Positions 11,679-23,876 of a stretch of 64,000 nt of DNA are shown here, one piece after another. The notes beneath the pieces are model-generated. The model was not told where the DNA came from and made no database searches. It saw only the letters and a program-made list of their open reading frames with translations. The stretch is from contig JANAVB010003999.1 of assembly GCA_029216955.1 (NCBI GenBank), positions 3,352,675 through 3,416,674 of the forward strand, read 5' to 3'. This DNA comes from Iris pallida. Its lineage: Eukaryota > Streptophyta > Magnoliopsida > Asparagales > Iridaceae. The translations under genes and the position numbers were made by a program. Within the stretch, counting starts at the first letter, position 1, and each line of letters opens with the position of its first letter.

Positions 11679-11900
11679 CTACAATTATTATAATATTTTA
11701 TATAGGAGGAATATTGTAGTCCTGGGAAGGGATGGTGTGAACTTTCTAGTGAAATATCTAATTAAGTATGAGTAAACTACACACGAAGAATCAAATCCAT
11801 ATCTCCCATGATCTAACTTAATTTCTTATATGAATAAGTTATCTTCTTCTTACCAACGACGTGTTCTATTCCATCCTTGTATGATAAGAAACCCCACGTA

Positions 11901-12802
11901 CATAGGCGGCTCCAGAGGAGGCAGGCTATGCAGCTGTCTATGACCATCTCTTCCAAGGGGGCCTTCATTTTTTTGAAGCAACAATTTTTTTGGCCCAGTA
12001 AAAAAAATTTATAGGCCTGGAGATATCCATGAATGCCTTGAGAAGAATCAAATACAACCTATAAAAAAAAATGTCACCCCCTCTTTATCTTCTCTCTCCC
12101 ACGAAAAATCTAAAAAATAAATAAATAAAACTTTCTCTCCCTTTCCACTTAGTATTTGCTAAGCTAATATCATCTCTCTCTCAATTTCTAATAGCATCTT
12201 CTTCTTCTTTTTTGCTTCTTTCCGGCGACCAAACCTAAGGCGATTTCACGAGTCATGACAAGAAGGAGCCTTGTCCTTACTTGTGTGAAGTTGACCTTTT
12301 TTGCACCTACTCTTATTTTTTTATGATTTCTTTTTATTTGCTGAGAGAGTCAGCACTAGTGGGTAGTAGGGAGCTTGCCTGGCCCTTGAGGATTGATGTT
12401 ATTGGCAAATATATTTTATCCATGTATACGAATAATTTCATGATTCATTGCACCCAAAAAATTTGTATATGATTCATGATTCCATCTTCTGTAAAGTTTC
12501 ATCCATATTTATCTTCATTTTTTCAATGGAAAACTTTAGGATCCCTGACATAATATTTGTCATTTTCGATTATTTTGCATATGAATTATTATTTTTATCC
12601 ATATTCTGACATCCAATTGTTTATAGTATAATATGAATACATCCGAAAACTTTGTTATAAATTTAGAAGTTGGAGTTGCTTACTAATTATATTGTATTTT
12701 GGATTTGTTGGATTTTACATCATAAAAAAAAATTATATAGAGAGATGAGAGCCTCATTTTTGGGACTTATGTAGGACCTCCAAAATGCTGAAGTCGGCCC
12801 TG
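11901..12802. mobile_element. Degenerate hAT-like element
   Basis: The left end cataggcggctccag and the right end gaagtcggccctg are weakly inverted copies of the same terminus as the 10425-11678 element. The flanking octamers cccacgta (11893-11900) and tccaggta (12803-12810) match at six of eight positions. The interior has no coding signal. An old, mutated insertion is the best reading. Confidence 0.5.
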
Positions 12803-12949
12803 TCCAGGTATCGATACGTATCGTTCTGAAGAACGAGTGAAAGGATCCGGGTCTAGGCGTCTAGCACTATGAAATTTGAACCGACCCGACAGAGTGTTGC
12901 ATCCCTATGAAAGGAAGCTCAACGTTCAAGCTCTCATCTCATCTACAAG

Positions 12950-13354
12950 AGCATCATTAGTAAGGCCCATCCCATTTTCTAGATTCTAGATTTAGAATGT
13001 AGGAGCTCATTTTGTAGAATAATAAGTCTCATTCCTAGTCCCAATTTCTACAATTTCGGTCATAACCCATCCATGGGTGCTAAGGGTTGGGCCTCCCAAT
13101 TTCTAGATTCTAGATTGTAGAAACTCATTTTGTAAAATAGTAAGTTCCAATTTGGAGCCCAACTTTCTAGATGCTAAACTTTATATTATTTTTTTCCTAC
13201 ATTAATTTTTGACCACACAATTTTTGGGACCGGTGCTCACTTTATCATTTCCTACTATTCTCATACAAATCCAACCCATTCTACATTTACCTTTTTTTTT
13301 GAAATTTTGGGCTCCAAATTGCATTGGAGAGTCCCAACTACTAATGATGCCCTA
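12950..13354. mobile_element. MITE-like repeat with GAGCATCATTAGTA termini
   Basis: The left end gagcatcattagtaagg is mirrored by ctactaatgatgccc at the right end. Inside, a block (tttctagattctagat, then a cattttgta phrase) is repeated at about 12973-13025 and 13097-13140. No clear target-site duplication was identified, so the superfamily is open. Confidence 0.5.
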
Positions 13355-13383
13355 AGCAAAACCAAGCCACACAACATGCACTA

Positions 13384-13695
13384 GTGACTAGCGTGCTAGC
13401 TAGTTTTCGTTCGCTTTGCATGCATGGGAAATCAGTCGGATCTTCGGAAGGTGGGGAGGGAGGCCTTTGGCCTCCTGGAGGAGTGCCTGCAGAGGGAGAA
13501 AGGAAGGAACCTCAAAGCTTAAGCTACTACTGCATCAAACAAGTACAAGTTTTGAACGTTATTCCTCCGAGGAAGACCGGGGAGGTCGCGGTCGTTGCTG
13601 ATAGCAGCCAAGTCGCCATGGTTCACGGTGGAGCTCCAGCTCCGCTGGCTCCCTCTCTCTCGAAAAGCCTTCTAGTTCTAGTGGTCAGCAGGTAG
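13384..13695 (+). other. GC-richer segment with possible coding remnant
   Basis: This stretch is noticeably richer in G and C than its surroundings and stays open in two plus frames, but I recognise no domain in either. It could be a decayed exon, or part of an upstream transcript, next to the AT microsatellite at 13727. I would not call a gene without transcript evidence. Confidence 0.2.
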
Positions 13696-13721
13696 AAATA
13701 TAGTACATCTATATAGCGGGA

Positions 13722-13726
<5 letters not shown>

Positions 13727-13780
<54 letters not shown>
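13727..13780. repeat. (AT)n microsatellite
   Basis: Uninterrupted alternating a and t over roughly 54 bases, directly upstream of the copia element. Confidence 0.95.
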
Positions 13781-13783
<3 letters not shown>

Positions 13784-13834
13784 GAAATAGCTAAGCTAGA
13801 TATAGTCAGGTAAGTGTGTTTTGACAGTGATATC

Positions 13835-14378
13835 TGTTGTAGCTGTTGCAACTATTTACAAAAAACAAATTTTTTCATCATTTATTTTTAACCGTTACAA
13901 TTTATTTATTTTATAACTTTTGAATATTTGAATCATGTCCAGATTCAATGTATCACATTTTTATCATGTGCTACAATTTTTGTATCGTTAAAATTTAATA
14001 GGCTATTTTAATATCCTTATTATTCCATCCTTTGGCAATAGCCTATATAATAAGGTTTCCTCCTCCTCTCTTGGACATGAAAAAAGATGATTGTGAAACT
14101 CTCCTTCTAAATTCATCGTCTCTCTCCAAATACTGTTCGTCAATTGTTGCTCTGGGCAGAGCTAAGTCGGGGTCACTCTCTCCAAGTCGTGTGCGGCAAA
14201 GAGATTCCGGTGGAGCGGGGATTTTACTACTAGAAGCGTTCGGATACGGTCTGCACATAGACCCGAGCTAACTCTTAGGACAGTGCTACGTGCACGACTT
14301 TTCCGGAGGCCGGTAACAATTTTAAATTTTATTTTTATTGCAGATTTAAAAATAGAGTATAAAGAAGAATTTCCAATA
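13835..14378 (+). repeat. Left LTR of copia element A
   Basis: Matches 35989-36528 with scattered differences. It has a TATA-like cctatataataagg at 14041-14054. The normal primer-binding site, the complement of the initiator tRNA end TGGTATCAGAGC, is absent after the LTR; instead a 5S rRNA-derived sequence starts within three bases. Confidence 0.92.
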
Positions 14379-14380
14379 AT

Positions 14381-14499
14381 AGGGATGCAACACGAGGACT
14401 TCCCAGGAGGTCACCCATCCTTGTACTACTCCCGTCCAAACACGCTTAACTTCGGAGTTCTGATGGGATCCGGTGCTCTAGTGCTAGTATGATCGCACC
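14381..14499 (-). rRNA. 5S rRNA-derived sequence inside copia element A
   Basis: Read on the minus strand, this ~119-base block begins GGTGCGATCATACTAGCAC and ends TCCTCGTGTTGCATCCCT. It matches plant 5S rRNA from end to end with roughly ten substitutions by eye. The internal pol III control region is recognisable: A box around AGTTAAGCGTG, C box around AGGATGGGTGACC. It abuts the LTR end at 14378 on one side and truncated copia integrase at about 14510 on the other. No T-run terminator follows its 3' end, and it is a lone copy, so it is a captured 5S sequence rather than a member of a 5S array. Confidence 0.9.
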
Positions 14500-14509
14500 A
14501 CTAGGATTA

Positions 14510-16386
14510 ATTACCTCAAAGTTTGGAGATGTCTAGCTAAGGTAGAAATTTCTGAACCCAAAAAGAGGAAGATAGGACCTAAAACTGTAGATGTTGTGTT
14601 CATAGGATATGCCCTAGATAGCAATGCCAAGAGATTTCGTGTAACTCATTCTGAAGTAAATGAAATCTCCAATAACACAATTATAGAAGCTAGAGATGCA
14701 GTTTACTTTGAGAATATCTTTTCCTTCAAGGATAGAACCCCTTCATCTTCCTCTAATCCTTCTCTTACTCCATCTACTAGTTCTCATGATCAAATACCTA
14801 GTTCTCAACCTGAACAAGTCATAGAACCTAGAAGGAGTAAAAGAGAAAGGATTGAAAAGAATTTAGGAGAAGGATTCTTCACATTTTTTGATAGAGGGTG
14901 ATCCCTCAACTTATGAAGAAGCCATATCCTCTCTTGATGCCCCTTTCTGGAAAGAACTATTAACAATGAGTACATCTCCATCATGGAGAACAATACTTGG
15001 TTTTTAGTAGACCTTCCTTTAGGTAGCAAACCCATAGGTTGTAAGTGGATTTTTAAAAAGAAACTTAGAGCCGATGGTACCATAGAAAAATATAAGGCTA
15101 GATTAGTAGCCAAAGGTTTTACCCAGAAAAAAGGATTAGATTACTTTGATACCTATTCTCCTGTTGGTAGAATTTCTTCTATTAGAACCCTCCTAGCCTT
15201 AGCTTCCATTTATGACTTGCTGATCCATCAAATGGATGTAAAGACAGCATTTCTAAATGGAGATTTAGAGAAAGAAATTTATATGGAGCAACCTGAAGGT
15301 TTTATTGCTAAAGGCCAAGAAAACAAGGTTTGTAGATTAGTAAAATCTTTATGGCCTAAAGCAAGCTCCCAAGCAATGACACAACAAATTTGACAAAGTC
15401 GTTATAGAATTTGGTTTTGTACCAAATGAATATGACAAATGTTTGTATTCTAAAAATACAAATAAAAGTTGTGTTATTTTATGCTTGTATGTTGATGATA
15501 TCCTTATTCTAGGATCTTCCCTGGAACTGATAAATAATACTAAAAATTATGTATCTAACCACTTTGACATGAAAGACCTAGGTGAAGCAAACCTGATCCT
15601 AGGAATGCAAGTGTCTAAATGCAAAGAGGGTTATACTCTATCTTTGGCACATTCAATTGAGAAAATGCTAAGAAAGTTTGAGTATTTTGATAAGAAATCT
15701 GCCCTTACCCCTTATGACAGTAATGTTGTTCTCAAGAACGAATGATCACCTATAGAACAACATAGATATTCACAAATGATTGGGTCCCTTATGTACATAA
15801 CAGATAGGACTAGACCTGACATTGCATTTGCTATTGGGAGACTAAGTAGGTACACTAGTAACCCAAATCAATCACATTGGACTGCATTGAACAGAATATT
15901 TAGATATCTTAAGGGAACTCTATATTATAAACTTCATTATACTAGACACCCTGATATCATAGAAGGTTACTCCGATACAAATTGGGTAACTGATTCACAT
16001 GATGTGAAATCCACTACTGGATATGTTTTACCCTAGCAGGAGCTGCAATCTCCGGGGGGTCATGTAAACAAACTATCATAGCCAGAAGTACAATGGACTC
16101 TGAAATGATAGCTTTGGATACTACCTGTACAGAAGCCGAATGGCTCAGAAATCTTATTATGCATATACTTGTTTATGTTCATTATATTCCTGCAATCTCT
16201 ATAAACTGTGATAATAAATCTGTTATAGAACTACTAAAGCATGATTCTGTGAATACTAAGATGAACAGGCACCTGCAGCTGCACTTCAAGTCAATAAAGA
16301 GCCTATTGGGCAAATATGTGGTTCTTGACTATATAAAGTCAGAAAAGAACCTTGCAGACCACTTGACGATCTATCTAGGACATTGA
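14510..16386 (+). pseudogene. Ty1/copia pol remnant: integrase C-terminus, reverse transcriptase, RNase H
   Basis: From 14511 the frame gives the integrase C-terminal region (YLKVWRCLAKVE, VFIGYALDSNAKRF). The RT follows at 14983-15393 (GCKWIFKKK, YKARLVAKGFTQK, QMDVKTAFLNGDLE) and continues at 15443-15745 with the catalytic YVDDILILGSS. The connection is at 15776-16036 (IGSLMYITDRTRPDIAFA). RNase H is at 16093-16386 (ALDTTCTEAEWL, CDNKSVIELLKH). The reading frame shifts between 15393 and 15443 and again between 16036 and 16093, and an in-frame stop lies at 15743-15745. Gag, protease and the integrase catalytic core are missing. Domain order is that of Ty1/copia; a Tork-like lineage is inferred from the RT residues. 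Confidence 0.92.
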
Positions 16387-16727
16387 TCCTAGAATCACGA
16401 GGGGGATGGGGTTAAGCCCATAGTATAGTCACCAGCAGTGGCAACCCAACCGAGTCTGACTGGAGATCCCAAGAAGTCGGTTCAATGGGTAGGAACAAGC
16501 TGGACTAGGTGACTATTATGGAACACTGACCTGAGATTAAATTCTCTTTAAATAAAAGTCCAGGAGGCTGTACATGTGTACATTCATACCCCATCCCTAT
16601 GGTGACAGTGTTCCTTGTGTGATATGGATAGGGTGAGTTTTAAAACTCTTAATAAGTCCAAGCATGATATGCAAGGTTGATTCCTATCACCAACCCTTGA
16701 GGACTTACCTATATGAGAGATCGTGAT
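16387..16727 (+). other. 3' untranslated part of element A, interrupted by element B
   Basis: No reading frame. It follows the RNase H end and is cut at 16727 by the insertion of element B; the continuation resumes at 35662 and runs to the polypurine tract before 35989. The pentamer gtgat at 16723-16727 is duplicated at 35657-35661. Confidence 0.8.
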
Positions 16728-19157
16728 TGTAATGCCCCGCTCGTACGGCGTAATACGCTGAAACGTTGACTCAGCGAGTCGCATTGACCTAAGGAAATGT
16801 ATCGATACAAACGATACGAAAGTTACGTTTTCCCGAGCAACGCATCGAACTAAGTCGATGCGAAGAGTTACGTCGACCCGAGTAATGTATCAACTAAATC
16901 GATGCGAAGAGTTGCCTTGCCTTGTCCGAAAGAATGCATCGAGTTGAATCGATGCGAAGTGCCGTGTTGCCCCGAAGGATGAGTGCGTTGAATCGGCTCG
17001 AAGATTCTAAGAAATCGAATCGACCAAGGCGCAAGTCCGAATCGATGCAAGTATTGATTTTAGTTGGTTTCGTGTGCAGGTTATATATTGACGGGAAAAT
17101 ATTAGAGGTCGATCTTTTGCAATATTTAGTAAGGGGTCTGCGAAATCAAATCGTCGCCTTGCGACGGGATGAGACTTGGGCACGCTAAGGCAAATTGGAC
17201 GTATGATTCAATGAAGCACGAAGTGCTCGAATGGCTAAGTCAGGAGAGTGGCCGTGCAACGAAGTTATAAAATCGAGCCACATCGGCTCGACGAAATGAC
17301 AAAGGTGAATCGACTCAAGGTGGGAGGATTGACTACTTTTTACTCCTTCATGCGATAAGTCAATATATCGTTGTATGCTAAATTAACCTATCGACGCCAC
17401 GGGCGTGGTCCGATCGGAGATAAATCGTAGTGTGAGTCGAACACTAAGTTAGAACAATTGAATTGAAACGTGCATCATATGCACGAGTCACTATGGAACA
17501 TTGGATATCGCAAAGGCGAGCGCCTCGGTGCGCAAGCCGTAAGAAACATGGGATAACTGTACTCGGCGAGTGCCTTAGTGCACGAACCAATACCGTGTCT
17601 TTGCGCACGAGTTAGACGGCTAGAACATTGAAAGACAATAGGCGAGCGCCCTAGCGCGCAAGCCCCGAACATTGAATGCTAAGTTATAGAACATGGAAAT
17701 ACGGTCGAAACGTGCCTACGTGCACAGGATAATAAAAGATGGCTTTGTTGCGAGAGAATACAGTTGTGGCATGAATGTGGCGGAACTGTCGACTATGACA
17801 TGGTGCCTCGAAAGGTGTTCGAGACTTTCGGGTCATTCGGTTGACGAGCATTGAGTTGAGGCACGATGCCATTGAATCATTGAAACGAAGTACGAAACGT
17901 AAGAACACAGAAAGTTAACGAAAGAGACGCGAGATGATAAAGTCTGAGTCTCGGACTCAAGACTATGTTTGGATGTTTGAATTTGATTGCTTGAGTAATA
18001 AGGGCGTTGCATGGTCGATTGGAATAGGCTCGAGATTAAATGTGATAATAACTCGTGCACGAGTGTTTTCCCCAAAAACGGTTAAGTGCCGGAGGAGCGC
18101 CCCGGAACCGATTGGCCGCGGAGGGATTCGAATAATCTTTGTAGGCGCACATCTATAAGTCGAGTAGCACTCGTTTATAGTTGGGAAAAATCGCAAATGA
18201 TGGCATGCAGCGGGAACGTTTCGGAGTAGGGACCGCAACCCACCCGTTAAACGTCGGGCAGCCCGACCAATATTGAGAAAAGAAAGTAAGACTCCTTTAG
18301 TCCATTCCGGCGCGAATACGCCAACGGCCCTCAAATAGTTAAGGAAAGATGGGTTAAAAGTATAGGCGCGTATGCGTCCCGCATATAGATCCTGCTTAGA
18401 GATGCACCTATAACATGACAGAGAAGGAATCAGGCGTATTCACCTTGCGTCGGTGCAAGGGCGAGTGCGTCGACTTGGTAAGAAGTTGCGTCACGAATCA
18501 AACACGAGATTGCTTGTTTGCTTGCCTATTCAATTCGATAACATGCTGCTATGATAACATGCTTTACGCTTTCGAAGATGCCATAAAATTGACCCTAAGG
18601 AGAACATAGCAAGATCATAAGCTAAGTTGCATGATTCAACATAAATATTACAATGTTGGTTTGGAAAGAAGATCTTTGCTTCAGTACATGCGAGGACGAA
18701 CGTACTGATCCCACACCAGATTCATGCAGGGTGCAGGGAATGGATGGCTCGCGGCGAAGCATTGCTTGAACGCGTTGAGGCTTAGAATGCCGAAGCGTAT
18801 TGAAGCGTGCGATCGCTTGACGCTCGGTCTATGCAATAGGATTGATGCGGCCGAGATATAGAAGGCATGATGTATGGAACGGTGAAATCCTTTGTGGATA
18901 AGAGAGAACCTGAGTGTTGTAGCCAATCTGGCATATATTGTTAGGCTATCGAAAGCCTTTGTAATCTCAGTTTCGAATATCAATAAAGAGAATTGTTTCG
19001 TATACTCTGTTTTTCTATATCGTTGTAAATATCGAATCAAAAGATAACCATTTGAGAACTTGTCATCTTGCCTTGCACGAGCGCAACTCCAGGCTCGTGC
19101 GGCATCACGCCCCCTGCGAAGACGATGATTCGGGTGATTCCGGGTCGGGGCGTGACA
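16728..19157 (+). repeat. Left LTR of element B (2,430 bp)
   Basis: TG...CA ends; it pairs with 22553-23876 plus 25250-26367. It is rich in tcga and cgatgcgaag words, with a ~50-bp degenerate tandem at 16805-16965. The frames it contains on both strands recur in the other LTR but have no domain and are composition artefacts. Confidence 0.92.
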
Positions 19158-19160
19158 AAT

Positions 19161-19178
19161 TGGTATCAGAGCTCTAGG
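19161..19178 (+). promoter_or_regulatory. Primer-binding site of element B (initiator Met tRNA)
   Basis: TGGTATCAGAGCTCTAGG lies three bases after the LTR end. Its first 12 bases are the complement of the 3' end of plant initiator methionine tRNA, the standard primer of many plant LTR retrotransposons. It fixes the element's orientation as plus. Confidence 0.92.
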
Positions 19179-19589
19179 CTCAATTTTCTCTGGACGCTAA
19201 TTTCATTACAATTCTAAAAGTTGCCCACCACCACTTGATATCACTCTTGACTCTACTCGATGCCGCACTGGATGTTCCATACAATAAGTCTAATACAAAT
19301 CGTGTAATTTTGTTGCATGTGTTTTAGAAATTATACGATGTTTGCTAGGAAAGTCGTAAAGGGTATATTGCATTGAATGCAACGAGCCGTAAAACTGTTA
19401 GTTGCTGCAAGCGCAACAAATTATGAAATACGATTTGGGGTGTTGTTGTTGCAATATAACATGTTGAATGAGAAATAAAATGATGCACGATGTGCGACGA
19501 GTTAATTGGAATATGCGTTAAAATGAAAGTGAGAAGTGATAAGCCAATACCGAATGTGTTAAACGGATTGAGCATTGACTTGGAAAGTC

Positions 19590-19862
19590 GAGAGTAAATC
19601 GTTGCACGAGGTGCGGTAAATGTTGGAAATAATCGCGCACGATGTGCAATGCGTGTTGGAAGTAAAGTTATTGCACGTGGTGCAACGCATATCAAATTAA
19701 TCGTTGCACAAAGTGCAAAGAAAATTGGAAATAAATCGTAGCACAAGTGAAATAAAATGTCGGAAATAAATCGTAGCACTATGTGCAACGTATATCGAAA
19801 GTAAAAATTTGTTGCACGTGGTGCAACGCATGTCAAAATAAATTGTTGCACGAGATGCAACG
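19590..19862. repeat. ~35-bp tandem repeat with TTGCAC-N3-GTGCAA palindromes
   Basis: About eight degenerate units, each centred on an imperfect palindrome such as TTGCACGTGGTGCAA. Two units contain the G-box CACGTG (near 19674 and 19814). The open minus frame of 171 codons over this stretch is produced by the repeat and is not a gene. Confidence 0.75.
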
Positions 19863-20420
19863 TAAGAAAAGAATTGAAATCATAAATCGATAGAACGAAT
19901 CGTTCGGTTGTACACCAAACTTATGTTGGCAAGCGAGATCATTGACCGAATCGTGTCGGATTTTGATAGAATCAAAGTTACGGTTGTGATCAAGCACGAT
20001 CACTGCGGAAATCGTGAGTCGGAAGAGATTGTCGGTTTATACTAAGTATAGTACGAGGGAAATGGCTTGATTTTTGAGTGGTATATGCCATACCATGTAG
20101 GCGATGAATGACTCGATTTCGAGTGGTATATGGTATACCACTTGTGCGATGAATTGCATCGACGCATTGTGAGAATTGCGGAAGGTTTGTCCGTAACGGA
20201 CGGAAGAGTACCGAGACTCGATTGGAAATTTGTGTGACGGTATGTTAATGCAAGTGATCATCGAAAATCGATTGGGACGATAAGGCGAGACTCGTATCAA
20301 TGAACGATACGTTGGACGGAAGTTATAAGTTGGTCGGACGACCGAGACTAGCGAAACGATTATGCCTTGATGCAATAATCGGATCGACGGAAAAGGGAAA
20401 ACTCGAGCTTACGAATGAGT

Positions 20421-20565
20421 CGCACGACTTAAGATCTCGATAGAAATGTTGGGCGAGGCGAATCGAATCGCACGACTTACGATCTCGATAGAAATGTTCG
20501 GCTAGGCGAATCGAATCGCACGACTTGCGATCTCGATAGAAATGTTAGGCGATACGAATCATAAT
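20421..20565. repeat. 48-bp tandem repeat, three copies
   Basis: Three direct copies of a unit containing cgcacgactt, then gatctcgatagaaatgtt and a ggcgaatcgaatc phrase, at about 20421, 20469 and 20517, with a decayed fourth start near 20567. Confidence 0.8.
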
Positions 20566-22552
20566 CGGATCGCACGATGTGCGACTTTGGTGAAGAGTTG
20601 GTTGACATGAGTAATCGTGCCTAAGAAATAGTTGATTTCGTTATGGCAAAACTCATTGAGTACGACTGAAAAACATGCGAAACTTAGAGGGCGAGATCGT
20701 ATAACTCGAGGGCACGATGTTGGATAATCGGTAACTCGGTTACGCGATCAAAGTATAGCGGGATGCGACAAATCGGAGAACGAGGGGATGCATATGGAAA
20801 AGTTTGTTGCGAACTTGGATGTATGCGATGCGAGTTAAGTTGATGTTGAAACGGATTCGAAGTCGACCCTCTTGCTATCGAAATTGATATGAACTATCAA
20901 GATCGATACGCAAGAAAACGTAAGCACGATGTGAGAATACAAAATAGAGTGCGCCTTGCGCTATCAAAATTTTGTAAGTAACGATACGAGAATGAACGAA
21001 CTTGGTTGATCATAAATTTGGTGATTAATCAAGACGAGACTATAAGTCATCGACGATTATTCGATGCGTATAGCATCTCGTGTGTCGACCGCGAAATAAG
21101 ATAGACTCGAACTCAATACGAGTAGATGCGTCGTGAATAGCAGAATCATCGACGGTAGTGCATGACTTGACTCGGAGGATAGTTGCGCATCAGTTGTGCC
21201 GATAGAAATAGTTTTATCCGAAATTGGGTAGTCGCATAGAATCGTCGGAACATAATTTGGCTCCGAAATAAGATATAGCATGGTTCGTACTAAATTGTCC
21301 TTCGGTGATGATCCACATTTATCGAGCGTAGCTTAGGGGCAGCAGACCCTAGAAAACTTGACCGCCAAATCAAATTGAATGCTGCAGACCATAAGATGAC
21401 CCATGCGATATCGCATATGGGATTGCACCGATAATAAATATAACACGGTGCATGTTGACGATAAGTCTAGGCGATCAAAAATTGTTGGAATAGCTTTCGA
21501 TTGAGAATGATATAGTTAGATTTTGAGTATTCGTTGGATGAATGCTTGAATGGTTTTATTGGTCGACGATCGAACTTGAAATTCACCAACGAACTTGCTG
21601 ATTCGGATAGACGAGTGCAAGAATCGTGTTATGCACGAGAGGGAACGATAAGGAAATGACTTACGAGTTATGTCGTTAGATTCGGATTCACCTTGCAATT
21701 GAGCTTGCGTGAATCAAAACTTACATTCGATGTTGCTAGACGGATAAGTTGGGAATTTGGCTAGTGAATTCCTACTCGTTAGAAAATTGGATGTAATATG
21801 CATCGTAGAGACTTCGTGTCAAGGCGATCGTTGCCTTGAGCACCGTCGCCTTGAATATAAAACTTTCGTGTCAGATAGATTGTGGCCTTTGTGCAATGTC
21901 AATTTAAAGTTGCGTCGGGAGAAGTTAAGCACGGTGCTAGGTAAGTCACCTAGCGGGCGTAGTCCCGAATGTTGATAAAGAAATGATATCGAGATAAGTT
22001 GCATAGCCAGACTTCGGAAATAGTTGGGTGGTGACATCGAACGCAAGGCGTTGCGAAGGATCGTTGCGATCGGATGCGCGACGGCTCGACGCGACGCATA
22101 GAATTGATAGTTCCGATGAAACATACGAAATGAGAAATGTGATTTTGAATCGCATCGTGTGCCTTGACTTTTGTTGGACGATCGCGTGTGTATCAATATG
22201 CATATGTAATAGAATTGTGAGAACTTATGCTAAAGACAAGTCCGATCGAGAGTACGAGATGGCAAGCATAGGATTAAAATTTACCTGTCAGCTTTGTTCC
22301 AGTTTGCTACGACTGGGCTTGGTCAAAATACATATATCTTCGGGATGCCTTGAATATAGGTACGGATCCAAATCGAGTTGTATCCAAATTCAAATCGAGC
22401 TGCAGGAAAGACTTTGAAATGTTAGTGAAAAGCTTACGAGATAGTGTGAAACTGAACAACATTGGTGGGACGAGATCGTGAAACGATCTATAAAACACTT
22501 ATTCAGAGTGTTGGTTTTCGTTCGAGGACGAACCTTTTTGAGTGGTATATTC

Positions 22553-23876
22553 TGTAATGCCCCGCTCCGTACGGCGCATTATGCTGAAACGTTGACTCAG
22601 CGAGTCGCGTTGACCCAAGAAAATGTATCGATGCAAACGATACGAAAGTTACGTTGTCCCGAGCAACGCATCGAACTAAGTCGATGCGAAGAGTTACGTC
22701 GACCCGAGTAATGCATCAACTAAATCGATGCGAAGAGTTGCCTTGTCTTGTCCGAAAGAATGCATCGAGTTGAATCGATGCGAAGCACCGTATTTCCCCG
22801 AAGGATGAGTGCGTTGAATCGGCTCGAAGATTATAAGAAATCGAATCGACCAAGGCACAAGTCCGAATCGATACAAGTATTGATTTTAGTTGGTTTCGTG
22901 TGCAGGTTATATGTTGACGGAAAAATATTAGAGGTCGATCTTTTGCAATATTTAGTAAGGGGTCCGCGAAATCAAATCGTCGCCTTGCGACGGGATGAGA
23001 CTTGGGCACGCTAAGGCAAATCGGACGTATGATTCAATGAAGCACGAAGTGCTCGAATGGCTAAGTCAGGAGAGTGGCCGTGCAACGAAGTTATGAAATC
23101 GAGCCACATCGGCTCGGCGAAACGACAAATGCAAATCGACTCAAGGTGGGAGGATTGACTTCTTTTTACTCCTTCATGCGATAAGTCAAATATATCGTTG
23201 TATGCTAAATTAACCTATCGACGCCACGGGCGCGGTCCGATCGGAGATAAATCGTAGTGTGAGTCGAACACTAAGTTAGAACAATTGAATTGAAACGTGT
23301 ATCATATGCACGAGTCGCTATGGAACATTGGATATCGCAAAGGCGAGCGCCTCGATGCGCAAGCCGTAAGAAACATGGGATAACTGTACTCGGCGAGTGC
23401 CTTAGTGCACGAACCAATACCGTGCCTTTGCGTACGAGTTAGACGGCTAGAACATTGGAAGACAATAGGCGAGCGCCCTAGCGCGCAAGCCCCGAACATT
23501 GAATGCTAAGTTATAGAACTTGGAAATACGGTCGAAATGTGCCTACGTGCACGGGATAATAAAAGATGGCATCGTTGCGAGAGAATACAGTTGTGGCATG
23601 AATGTGGCGGAACTGTCGGCTATGACATGGTGCCTCGAAAGGTGTTCGAGACTGTCGGGTCGTTCGATTGACGAGCATTGAGTTGAGGCACGATGCCATT
23701 GAATCATTGAAACGAAGTACGAAACATAAGAACACAGAAAGTTAACGAAAGAGACGCGAGATGATAAAGTCTGAGTCTCGGACTCAAGACTATGTTTGGT
23801 TGTTTGAATTTGATTGCTTGAGTAATAAGGGCGTTGCATGGTCGATTGGAATGGGCTCGAGATTAAATGTGATAAT
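22553..23876 (+). repeat. Right LTR of element B, first part
   Basis: Starts TGTAATGCCCCGCTCC and follows the left LTR closely until 23876, where a solo LTR interrupts it after the pentamer ataat. It continues at 25250-26367. Confidence 0.9.

Larger units (their letters stand above)
19179..22552 (+). other. Non-coding internal region of element B
   Basis: About 3.4 kb without any gag, protease, RT or integrase motif in six frames. It contains two tandem arrays, 19590-19862 and 20421-20565, and many ggaacgata- and gatcgatacg-type words. At 22521-22536, ttcgttcgaggacgaac precedes the right LTR, the usual 3' end signature of chromovirus internal regions. Confidence 0.8.

Noticed and set aside
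14381..14499. Functional 5S rRNA gene
   Set aside because: Lone copy inside a retrotransposon, about ten substitutions, and no T-run terminator after its 3' end.
19345..19860. 171-codon minus-strand frame
   Set aside because: Lies over the palindromic tandem repeat of element B; the protein is repetitive and has no recognisable domain.
22028..22417. 129-codon plus-strand frame in element B
   Set aside because: No domain. The internal region has low stop density because of its composition and repeats.
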